Shown here piece by piece: positions 23,801-35,800 of a stretch of 64,000 nucleotides of DNA. A program made the position numbers and the translations under genes. The stretch's first letter is position 1. Each line of letters starts with the position of its first letter. The notes under the pieces were generated by a model. It worked only from the letters and a program-made list of their open reading frames with translations. It made no database searches and was not told where the DNA came from. The DNA is from Nelumbo lutea (taxonomy: Eukaryota; Streptophyta; Magnoliopsida; Proteales; Nelumbonaceae). Location: NCBI GenBank assembly GCA_022828595.1, contig JAKGHH010000001.1:140263017-140327016 (forward strand), in the 5' to 3' direction.

Positions 23801-26800
23801 GTTCTCTCATGAAATACAGGATTGGATGAGATATGGAGTGCAGCTTGGTTGTCACAATACAGTCTCTTAGGTTTATCCATGTGAAACCCAATTTCTTGTA
23901 GAAGATTCCTCAACCACACTAACTCACAGGTAGTATGTGCCATGGCCCTATACTCAGCTTCAACACTACTTCTAGCCACAACCGTCTGCTTTTTACTCTT
24001 CCACGTCACAAGATTTCCTCCAAGAAATGTGCAGTAGCCCGTAGTAGATCTTCTATCATTCACTGAGCCTGCCCAATCTGCATCTGTATACCCACCACTT
24101 CAAGTTTTCCACCTGGTTTATACAATAGTCCACGGCCTGGAACTCCTTTCAGATACCTCACAATTCTAAGAATTGCATCCCAGTGAGGTATACGAGGGTT
24201 CTGCATGAATTGGCTCACCACACTGACTACAAAGGAGATGTCGGGTCTCGTGATAGTTAGATAGTTCAATTTCCCCACTAGTCGTCTATACCTTCCAGGA
24301 TCTTCAAATACTTCTCCTGTATCACTGCTCAACTTTACATTTGGTTCCATAGGGGTCTTAGCCGATTTTGCACCTAACAGTCCTGTTTCTTCCAATAGAT
24401 CAAGAATATATTTTCTTTGGCACAAATTTACACCTTGTTTTGACTTGGCAACCTCTATTCCCAAGAAATATTTCAATGTTCCAAGATCTTTTGTTTGTAA
24501 ATGATTTTGCAAAAATACCTTTAATTTGCCAATCCCCAATTTATCACTGCCAGTAATGACAATATCATCCACATAGACCACTAATAGAATCTTCCCAGCT
24601 TCTAAGTCATAGCTGAACACTGAGTGATCTACCTGGCACTGTTTCATTCCAAAACTCTTCACCACTTCACTGAACTTCCCAAACCAAGCACGCGGCGATT
24701 GTTTCAACCCATAAATTGCCTTTTTCAATTTGCACTTTACCATCCTCCCCCTGAGCAACAAACCCAGGTGGTTGCTCCATATATACCTCCTCCACAAGAT
24801 CACCATGGAGAAAGGCATTCTTGATATCAAGCTGAAACAGAGGCCAATCATACATAACTGCCAGGGAAATTAGTACACGAACAGAACCAATCTTAGCCAC
24901 CGGAGAGAATGTCTCCATGTAGTCCACTCCATACAACTGTGAGTAACCTTTAGCAACAAGTCTGGCCTTCAGACGCTCCACACTACCATTTGGCAAGTAT
25001 TTCACAGTATACACCCATTTACAACCTATAGCATGCTTATCAGGTGGGAGAGTAGTAAGTTCCCACGTTTGAGTATGTTGAAGAGCAGAAAGTTCCTCCA
25101 TTGCCCGTCGCCAATCAGGTGAACTGAGAGCTTCTTGAACATTGTTAGGTATGGAAATAGAGGATAAAAGGGAAACAAACTGGTGATGTGAGGTAGAAAG
25201 ACGAGATAATGAAACAAAATTGGAAATGGGATGGAGGGTAGAACTGCGTTTACCTTTCCGTAAGGCAATGGGTAGGTCAAGGTCTGAAGGTTCAACAATA
25301 GGAGCCATGAGAGGATCCGCAGATGAGGTAGAAGCTGGAGGAGGGGCCGGTGTCGTTCGACGTGTATACACTTGCCGGATTGGTGGACGTTTGGTGGTGA
25401 TCTGCACGGGATGAAGTGATGAGTCTACTCTAACAACAACATCTGGAATTAGATCACTGACAAGAAGAGGAAGAGGAAGGAAGGGTGGAGACGAAGGCGC
25501 TTCAGGACTTGAGAAGAAGGAGACTGACTCAAAAAAGGTGACATCAAGGCAGACATAGCACTTCCGGGTAATGGGATTATAACACTTGTACCCTTTTTGA
25601 GTCCGTGAGTAGCCAAGGAAGACACATTTAATTGAGCGTGCATCTAGCTTGTCTATTCCAGGGCTCAGATTGTGGACAAAACACACACAACCAAAGACAT
25701 GAGGAATTAATGGGAATGGAGATAAAGTGGGAAACAAGATAGAGAAGGGGGACCGACCATGAAGGATGAAGGAGGGCATCCGATTAATGAGAAAACATGC
25801 AGTGAGTACAGCATCACTCCAAAACCGTTTAGGAACATTCATGTGGTGAAGAATAGACCGAGCAGTTTCAAGAAGCTGACGGTTCTTCCGTTCAGCTACC
25901 CCATTTTGTTGAGGGGTGAATGCACATGATGTCTGATGAATAATGCCATGCTGTTCTAAATACTGTTGAAATGAAGTAAGAAAGTATTCACGACCATTAT
26001 CTGAACGGAGAATTTTGATTGGAACACCAAATTGTGTGCGTATTTCAGCATGGAATTTTTGAAAAATGGAAAACAATTCACTTCTTTCTTTCATTAAGTA
26101 AATCCATGTCATTCTTGAACAATCATCAATAAAGGAGACAAAATACTTGTACCCATTATAAGACTCTATTTTGATTGGACCCCAAACATCTGAATGAGCC
26201 AAAGAAAAATGACTCAACATACGACTCTCAACTCTTGGACTGAAGGGCACATGACGATGTTTCCCAAACTGACATGACTCACATTGCAAAACTGACAAAT
26301 GATCAATGACGGGACCAAAATCTTGAGAACCTTGAGAGATGGATGTCCCAGTCGGCAATGCCATTGTAGAGGAGTAAGTGAAGTCTGAAGAGCAATTGAA
26401 GATCCACCACCGTCAAGAGCAATTGAAGATCCACCACCAAATTCTTGCCCCCCACCAATCTTCTTCCCCGTCTTGAAATCCTGAATAACACAAGTGGAAG
26501 GAAAGAAGGTAACAGAACAGTTAAGAGCTTTGGTTATTTTACTAACAGACATAAGATTGAATGGAAACTTAGGGACAAATAAAACAGATGATAAGGGCAC
26601 AGAAGCCATGTCAACATTACCAACACCACATATGGGGGATGAAGACCCATTGGCAAGTGTAACAGTTTGCGATGTGGAGGTTTCAGAAAGAGAAGAGAAC
26701 ACACCTGGAGTCCCGGTCATATGATTTGAGGCCCTAGAGTCAATAATCCAGGGAGAGGTTTTAGATGACATGCAAGCAATACCTGATTGGGCAAGTGTGG

Positions 26801-29800
26801 CAGTGGTATGCTGTGAAGTAGTTCGAAGGAACCGTTCATACTCATCACGCGGTACGCTTACCATCTCCCTCCCAAAGGTAGATATAGATGTGGGAGGAGT
26901 TCGGTCTGCTGGTTTACTGTCACTGATATCAACCTCACCTGCTACAGCATGATTAGCCCATTTAGAGGGAGGGTCAGGTAGATCATAACAGAAATTCACT
27001 GTGTGTTCCTCTCTACCACAATGAGTACATTTCCTTGTAGAGTTATTCTTCCCTCTGCCACGGCCTCCCCCTGAGTCACGACCACCCCGACTAATCATGA
27101 AACTGCACGGCCTCCTCGGGGAGCATGACCCTCTCCCTCTTGTACTATGTCCAACCCCTCTAGCTGTCACAAGTGCTGATCTATCAGACTGTGTGGAGTT
27201 CTCTGTCTGTCCCAAAGAAATTCTATGAAGCCTTGAGAATCTTCCTCAAGTGTAGGAAGAGTAGAGCCCCCCAATATTTGGGCTCTAACTGGTTCATATT
27301 CCGACTTCAGCCCCACTAAAAATCTTATAACATCTAGTTGCTCCCATTGCTGTTGCTGAACTTTAATATCTGGAGTAAGGGGGTGATAGACATTGAGTTC
27401 ATTCCTTATATTCTTCATGCAGGCATAGTACTTGATGAAGGAAGATTTGGCCCAACCTCGAAAATCACGCCACGTGGCAAAAAAACAAGTAACTCGGCAC
27501 TTAAAACAGCATACCGAGGGCACAAAAAGAAGAGACCAGCGGTCCGAACTCCCCTCGAGGAGACTGTACTCCCCTCGAGGAGACCAACTCCCTGCAAGGA
27601 GCCCGAACTCTCTACAAGGGGCCCGAACTCCCTACTTAGAGCTCGAACTCCCTACGAGGAGCCCGAACTCTCCCTTTGTCCCCGAGTCACACAAAGCAGA
27701 GACCCAAACTGACCCGTCTTATGACAGTTCGGGACCCCCCCCCCTTATCCAATCTCAAGACTTCGCCTCACGCATCGCTCCAGGCACTTCGCTTCCGGAG
27801 CATTGAACTAGACGAACCACACCGTACCTGACACCAAAGGAGTCCGTATCCAGGGGCGGCGCACCTGACTGACTTGGGATCTGACGCTTGAACGGCCGCA
27901 TTTCAAACGGCCACCTGCCATCGTCACCTGTCACACTACCTCCAGTTACAGAGACAACTTCGACAAAAAGAGCAGTGACGGTTCTGAAAGAATGGTAGGA
28001 TCCATCTAATGGACGCCATAAAGGTTGCGGAATGGGTGGGGCGAATTTCAAAAATTTCCTACCTTCTCCCAACTGGGAATCATATTCCCTGAATTTAGAA
28101 TACAATATTCAAGGATCTACTTGAACCCTAATCAAACCAGATCTGTACCAAAAGATAAATGGGAGGATTATACCTGATCCGGAGAAGCAGTATCTCCCAA
28201 AGTTGATGTTCACGCCCAAAGAATGCTCCAAGATCTGTCCCTGCTGAAGATGACACAGCTGTGGATGGAACAGAACCAGCAGGGTGCGTCCTACACACTG
28301 GATCCTTCACAAGAATCCCTGGATGTACTAAACACTGAATTCTTTCAGTCTTTCTTGCAAGACTGATGTCAAGAACTGGTTTCTTGACTTTCTTTTCTGC
28401 AAAGATCAAATCTTGCAACAATGCAGATGGCGGCGGCAGGAGGAGATTTCCAGAAACGAAAAGGCTGAACTGTTTTCTTTTCTGGAGAGAATGAGATCTA
28501 ATCTCAATTCGCAGGAACCTTTCTTGCTTACCAGAACCTCTTGGATCGAAATCTGATTTCCCTCTCTTGGTTCATTCGAAAATCTCCTCCTTTCTTCTTG
28601 ATTAAGAAATCTCCTAATTAGGAGTTATCCCAATCCAAATCAGTATTTGGATAGGGGATAATCTTAATCCTTTTCCCAGATAGAGTTAGCTTACTCCTGA
28701 TCTTATCAGGAGGTTACCAGATTCAAATCTGATTTGAATTTGGTCTCTAAGAGTGGATAAGGCTAAGAGCCCAATCCTTTTTGCTAACTTCAATCTCAAA
28801 TTCGCCCCATTGATGGGTGATCATATCAGCCCACTTCGAAATGGGCTTTAGGCCCATTAAGTATTCAGTGTTTAATTAGTTTCCAATCTGCTGCCCAGTT
28901 GGGCTTCTTTGTATGGCGTGGGACCCAAGCATTGATCTACACACCAGCCACATGGGTTCGGCCCAGCCTTTAATACAAGGCCCAGCCAAATTCACTGAAA
29001 ATCTCAATAAACCCCTTGAGTCCATCGTATGAACCCTATGGGCCCAACACTTGCATTAAGTGGTCCCTGGGCCAAGCCATCTTATAAAAACCCAGGACTG
29101 TGGGCAGGTGCAAGATTAGCCCATCAGGTATTATCCTAAATGGTCTTACACTTAACCTCTCAGCCCTTAATGATCAAGCACTGCCCGACAAGAGAGGACC
29201 TCTCCCTCGGCTGCAAGGAACAGTGCCGCACTCTCCTCTCACATGGATCCCGGGAATTAAAACCATTTGCAAACATTTTGAAACCGTACATATAGATGTA
29301 AATATATTAATTTTGCAAAAACAAAATTCCAACGATTGAAATCAACTGCCGGCAGTTTGGTTTCCATCAGAGAGAGTGCATTCCCGATCATTACCCTTTG
29401 TCCGACAAAGTGGCTGATTCTGTCACTATGACCACCCACTCAGATGAATTCTCAAACTGCCCCAACATACCCAGGTTTTGATCCCCACTAAGGATCTCAC
29501 TGATTGGCATATCAAAGGCAGCCTGATCCAACACCTAGTTGAAGTGTCATAATCGAGTCTAGGGGTCAGGTGTAACTTTCCAGTTTTGCCCATCTATCTC
29601 TAAGGTCCAGGGCAAGACTGGAAATCTGGTCCGGTTCAAGGATTCAAGTAATCCCATGCTGTATGTTGCCTCGGGTCTTACCCTGATGGCTGAGACAGGC
29701 CATCCCAACACTTGGTGGCACACCAGTATCAGCCTTGGCAGGATAAATCTCCCCAGACTTATCCAACGGCTGTGAACATTTAAAACTAACATGAGTCTCT

Positions 29801-32800
29801 ACAAATGTCCAGTTTTAGGGTTTTACACAGAATTAAACCAAACAACATGAATCAAACATGCACTTTATTTATTTCCACTAAATAACAAAAGTACATCAAA
29901 ATGATTGAAGCTAAGGGCATACAAAACTGTCTAACAGGTTCTGCCCCAGCAGAGGCAATGATGCCCGAACTGGCAGAAGCACGGAAATACTCATTCCCGA
30001 CCTGACAGGGGTCTAGGAGTGAGTGCGCGAGGTGGTTATAAAAGGCTCTCCACCCCCAAAGAGGAGGTATGCAAACTTTGCGCTATCTGGTTTTATCTTG
30101 CCTTTGAAGGATTCTAACTTAAGCTTCGGAGCCTTTACACCGGGTTCTCCCCGGAGTTTCCTCATCTCCTCCGTTTCAGGTTCCCTGCTACTCAGTTCAG
30201 AGGCAAGGTCGTTGACAACTAGGACCGGCCGGATTGCACATCATCAATTGGCGCCGTCTGTGGGAAACGCTTCAAAAAGGCCTCCCTCCAAACTCTCATA
30301 ACCCCCTTTTCTTCTTCAAAAAACCCAACACTCATGGCCTCTTCCAGCAACGCCGGACGTGGCACGGAGACAAACACCACCGGGGAACTACTTCAAGTTC
30401 CCGTAGTGTGCGTTGGACAGTTCACCATCCCCCTTTCGGTGTGTAGAGAAGATGGGCCGAATAATTGGTTCCATCCAATTTAACTATAGTTACAGCCAAC
30501 AAGGAATTAGTTGTAGTTCCCAAATTATGTCCATATTCAGTAGTGCTCTTGTTCTCAATTTCTGAGAAGTCCATTATGTAACAGCTTCAATTAGGGTTTC
30601 GGCAGGCCTTTAAAAGTGATCTGATTTCAAGGAACTTAGATTGAGTTGAAACAGTAGCAAACAATACAACTCACAAACTCAGTTCAGAACTGACAGCCGT
30701 GAGAACCAAGTTCGGTGGCAGCACTTTCAAAGGGGAGAAACCCTGATTCAGCCTTCAAGGAACAATCAGTAGGCCTCCAAACAATATGTATTCTTGGTTC
30801 CCAACAATAATTTCCCAAGGAGAACAAAGAAAAACAGTCCACAGTACCTAAGGGGACTTTTTACAAACACTATGTATGCAACAGTCAACACTTCACTGTT
30901 AACAAGCAGAAATCGCTTCAAGAACACTTTGTCTAAGTCCAAGAAGCAGCTGAACTAAGTAGAGGCTTGTACCACTTAATTTAGATCAGTTTTTTTAGCA
31001 GTTTAGAAGCCCAATAACAGCCGAACCACACTTCCAGAATAACCCAGAAATCAGTCCAGCAACAGTGGGCCGAATGGAGGTGTTTTGAATGCTTTAACAG
31101 TCCTCCTAGAAAACAAAAAATAACTCAGCAAAGAACTGAGAAAAGACTTACAGCAAGAGAGTCTCTGGTTTCAACTATAAACCAGGCCGAACACTTGTTC
31201 TCTGAGATAATTTCGAAAGTCCTTTTCTCTGATTTCAAATCAGGCCAAACAACTTGCTCTCTGATTCTTCCTGGTCACCGAACCCTTCTCCAAGTGTATA
31301 GAAACTTGGGCATCCTCCAATGACCTCCAAGAACCAGGCGGATGACTGTAAACTTTCAGCCCTATAACCTCCTCATGTAGTTGGCTGAACTAGAACCACA
31401 TGAGGGACACGCCAAGCAATGACCCGCTCTGACACCAAGTTGAAAAACAGCCACTTGATGTATGGAACTGTTTGATATTAGATGCAAACCAGAAAATGAA
31501 CAAACAAGAGAGGAAGAGAAGAGAGAGCTGGCGGCAATGAGTGTTAGAGAGTAAGAGGTTCGAACATAACCCATCTCTAACACTCTAAACATCTTATCAA
31601 TAAGTTTAATCTTTTACAAATTACAGAGAGGCCCTTGAGTGAGCAGGAAAATACAGAAAAACAGACTGTTACAGAGTATGGGCCCAGAATAAGGCCCACA
31701 ACAGAGAGAAACATAACATAACATAAAATGACAGTCTATGGGCCATTCGGCCCATCTTCTCTATACGGTGGATGGAATCCCCAGCTTGAATGCGCCACAA
31801 GCAGTGGCGCCCGTAAACCTTCCTGCCACAAACATTCCCCTTTCCTCCCCCTATTGAGACAACCTTTACTGAACCGTCTGCCGTCCCCCTGGCAGCAGCC
31901 AAAACCGGTTGGACGACCTGATGCAGTGCATGCGGGCAATGCAAACCCAAATGCAACAGTTCCAGCAACACTAGCTTCACCAGCACCAAGTGCTGCACAA
32001 CATCTCCCAGTATCACTATCAACAGCAGTTCCCCCAACTGCCACTGCACCAACCACTACTTCCACCTCGCCACCCTGCTCCGAGGCCGGTCAAGGCCTCC
32101 CCGCAGGATGGGTGCCCCCACCAAGGAAAGGCCTCCAGGCCCCAGAACCCCCCTAACAGCCAGGCCTCGCAGCTCATAGGCGGGTCGGGAACCTTGCCCG
32201 CGAGATCGGCACCTCGGCGTTCCAAGCCCGAGTTCCCACTCACGGAAAACCGATTCGGCGCCTTGGCAGCAGCAGACTACCAGCATTCTGGGCCCATCGA
32301 GCTCGGCAACATGGAGGCCAGCAGCGCCAGTACAAGGCCCACTCAACAGTGAAGGCGCCGGCGAAGTCGCCGAACCGCCACCCGTGTCCTGTTAGAGCTC
32401 AGAGGCAAAGAAGAGACGAGCTCGGACAAGGTAGGAGCTGCCCCGATTCTCTTAGTTCCTTCCCTCCTCGCATCAGAACTCCTGGCGGTCCCCTTGCCCA
32501 GGGATTTCAAGCTTCCACCTCTAGACAAGTATGACGGGTCCTTCGACCCCAACGACCACGTTGACGCTTTCTAGTCCCAAATGCACCTCGCCAGGGCTAG
32601 CGAATCGTGCATGTGCGTGGCCTTCACCACCACCTTCAGGGGGTAGCCCGCACTTGGTACAGGAACCTGGCCCCCGGGTCGATAAAGTGCTGGGCCCAGT
32701 TCGTGCAGGTCTTCACCACACACTTTGTCACCAGCAAACGGTGCCCCAGAATAGAGGAAAGCATCTTTGGAGTAGTCCAAAGGGAAGGAGAATCCATTCG

Positions 32801-35800
32801 GGGCTACATCAAGCGATTAAATGAAGCATGCTTGCAGATACCGTGGTTGGACCCCACGGTGCAGCTCGCGACGGCCAAAAGAGGGGTAATGCACAAAGAA
32901 TTCAAATGGCACATGGTAGCTAACCAACCCGCAACCGTGGCCGAATTCCTCAAGCTCGCGGACAAGTTCATGAGGACAGAGGAAGAAATCAACCAACGAA
33001 CCGAAGGCGGGAACGAGAAAAGAAAGAGGGAAGGTGAGCTCTCCAACCCAGTCGACAGGAAAAACCCGGCCCGGGAGCCGAAGCCGAACCATTCGTTCCG
33101 AGCTCCCCTAGCAGTTCGAACGGATTACACTCCGTTAAACACAAGGCGGACCGAGATCTTAATGACGATCAAGGACGCCCCATACGTGAAGTGGCCACCT
33201 CACCTAAAGGGAAAACCGAACGAAAGAAATAAGAATTTGTATTGTAGTTTCCATAGAGACCATGGTCATAGTACCGAGCAGTGTAATAACCTCCGGGACG
33301 ATATAGAGGGGCTCATCCGTCGCGGATACTTGAGAAACTTTGTACAACACAACAATAATAACAATAAGACAGGTCGGCAAAGGGAGCACGAAAAGGATGC
33401 CCCCGAGTCTAGCAGCAGACCTGTCGAACCGTTGCAGCGACAGCCTCCGGAAGAGAGGTCAGTTCGGGGAACCATCCATGTAATTGTGGGAGGTTCGGTG
33501 CTAGCAGGGTGTACCTCGGTAGCGGCCCGGACTTCAGTTCGCGAAGCGGCCCTCGAGGAACTGAACCCCCCAAAGAGACCAAAGACCGAAGAACCAATCT
33601 TCTTCACGGAGGACGACGCACGAGGCGTCCGCTACCCCCATGATGACATGCTTGTCATTAAACTAAGGATCAACGACTTCGAAGTCAGACGTGTACTCGT
33701 AGATTCGGGCAGCTCGGCGGACATCCTCTTTAAATCAGCATTTGACCAGCTACAGTTACAGAGAAGCCACCTGAAGCCCGCGAACACTCCCTTGGTGGGT
33801 TTCAGCGGAGAGGAAGTCAGGCCCCTCGGAAAAATAACAGTACCTGTGGAAAGTTGGCACATGGCCTTGTGTGGTCAGACTCGACCATGATTTCCTGGTG
33901 GTCGCGACCCCCTCCCCATGCAATGCCATAATAGGGCAGCCGATCACGCATATCCTAGGGGTAGTGGTCTCCACCTACTATCTGGCAATGAAATTCCCCA
34001 CGGACTTCGGTGTGGGGGTAGCGCGGGGCGACCAGCTTGAGTCCCGCAAGTGTTATGTTGCCGCCCTGAAGGAAAAAACCAAGGCAGCTGACGACCTCGA
34101 ACTAGAGTGGCCTACGAAGCAGGGCGAGGAACGAGCTTCACCCACAGAAGAAACGGTCACAATCCCGACCTCGGCTACAGATTGGTGCTTCCATCAAAGA
34201 GCCTTTAAGAACCGAACTTGTGAGTTTCTTACTTTAAAATTTAAATATTTTTGCATGGTCCGCGGCCGTTATGCCCGGTATTGACCCTGGCCTCCATAAC
34301 TCACAAACTTAACACTGACCCTGTAGTCAGACCCGTTAGATAAAAGAAACGCAACTTAGCCCCAGAACGCTGGAGGGCGGTCGACGAGGAGGTCGAGAAG
34401 CTCCTCGCAACAAACTTCATAAGGGAAGTCCATTACCCGAGCTGGGTGGCCAACCCGGTGCTGGTAAAAAAGGCGAACGGTAAGTGGCGCATGTGCGTCG
34501 ACTACACCAACCTGAACCGAGCTTGCCCGAAAGATTGCTTCCCCCTCCCCAGAATTGACCGCCTAATGGACGCGACCTCGGGACATGAGTTGCTAAGCTT
34601 CCTGGACGCCTACTCGGGCTACAACCAAATCTGTATGGACCAATCCGATGAGGAAAAGACCAGCTTCATAACCGAGTTCGGCCTATATTGCTACAAGGTC
34701 ATGCCCTTCAGATTAAAAAATGCCAGGGCGACCTTCCAAAGACTTGTAAATAGGCTGTTTCGGCCCCTGATTGGCCCGAAGATAGAGTGCTATGTAGACG
34801 ACATGGTCGTCAAGACAGTTTTCATAATAATTAATACAAGACTTAGATTTTGTCTTCCAAATCCTGCGTCAATTTAGCATGAAATTGAACCCCAACAAAT
34901 GTGTCTTCGGCGTCACCTCGGGCAAATTCCTAGGCTACATTGTCAATCAGCGCGGTATTGAGGCCAACCCGGACAAGATAAAAGCCATTCTAGATATGAG
35001 ACCACCTCGGAAAGTAAAAGAAGTTCAGGGGCTAAACGGCCGTATAGCCGCTCTAAGCCGCTTCATGTCTAAATCAGCAGACCGCTGCCTACCTTTCTTC
35101 AAAGCCATCAAAGGCAAAGGGTTCGAGTGGACCCAGAACTGCCAGCTCGCGTTTGACGAGCTAAAAGGTTACCTCGCTAGTGTGCCGACCTTAGCCCGGC
35201 CCGAGGAGGGCAAGGTCTTAGAACTGTACCTCTCGGCAAGCGACGAGGTAGTCAGTTCCGTACTTATAAAAGAAACAGACCGTGTCCAGCGACCCATATA
35301 TTATGTTAGTAAAATTTTGCAGGGAGTAGAGACAAGGTACCTGCAGATAGAAAAGCTAGCATACGCACTGGTGATAGCAGCTCGAAAACTCCGCCCGTAC
35401 TTCCAGGTTCACACCGTCATCGTCCTGACCGACAAACCTCTGAGACAAGTTTTACTCAAACCTGAGGTTTCCGGTCGACTGACGAAATGGGCCATCGAAC
35501 TCAGCGAGTACGACCTTCAGTACAAGCCAAGAACTGCTATTAAGGCCCAAGCCTTGGCAGATTTTATTGCCGAATGCAACGTTTAGCCTCGAAGCCCCTG
35601 AGCCGGTCAAGCCCGAGATCCCCAGTTCGGGCGAGCTCGGAGCTCCGAAGCCAATCGAGTCTGAACCCCGTGAAGTAGCAGCTAGTGTAGCATCTCTCCT
35701 GGTTAGACCAAGCGCGAACTGGGATGAGGAGCCCTGGATCCTTCATGTAGATGGCTCCTCGAACCAGCAGGGCAGCGGGGTTGGAATAGTGCTACGCGGC

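Larger units (their letters stand above)
30442..31765 (-). mobile_element. Copia-6: truncated Ty1/copia with one LTR and matching inverted ends
   Basis: It is flanked by the perfect duplication CGGTG (30437-30441 and 31766-31770). On the minus strand: an LTR (31765-31441), a primer site (31437-31426), a long leader, and the start of gag from about 30536, with LDGTNYSA near 30465. Gag then ends. The last ~21 bp are the inverse of the LTR start (20 of 21 match), so both ends of the insert look like U3 termini. No second LTR exists. Confidence 0.8.
30334..33700 (+). pseudogene. gag: Gypsy-2 gag, split by Copia-6
   Basis: The start is the ATG at 30334 ([13 protein letters not shown]). The frame runs to IPLSV at 30441, then Copia-6, and resumes at 31771 with [10 protein letters not shown] Gln/Pro-rich spacer (about 31920-32160) has stops. 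The conserved gag core begins near 32505 ([19 protein letters not shown]) and continues with [28 protein letters not shown] and [10 protein letters not shown] (about 32650-32995). A CCHC-like knuckle [14 protein letters not shown] lies at 33242-33285. Stops fall at about 31855, 32571 and 32645. Confidence 0.88.

Noticed and set aside
27537..27680. Regularly spaced repeats that could suggest a CRISPR-like array
   Set aside because: Units are degenerate tandem repeats of about 21 bp without spacers, within an LTR of a plant retrotransposon.
27338..27806. Overlapping ORFs with repeated Pro/Glu/Leu units
   Set aside because: They lie in the Gypsy-2 LTR tandem repeats and start in Copia-5; the repeat explains the periodic peptide.
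31728..32352. Several ORFs on both strands in the Gypsy-2 gag spacer
   Set aside because: Shadows of one GC-rich Gln/Pro-rich gag region; only the frame continuing gag is meaningful.
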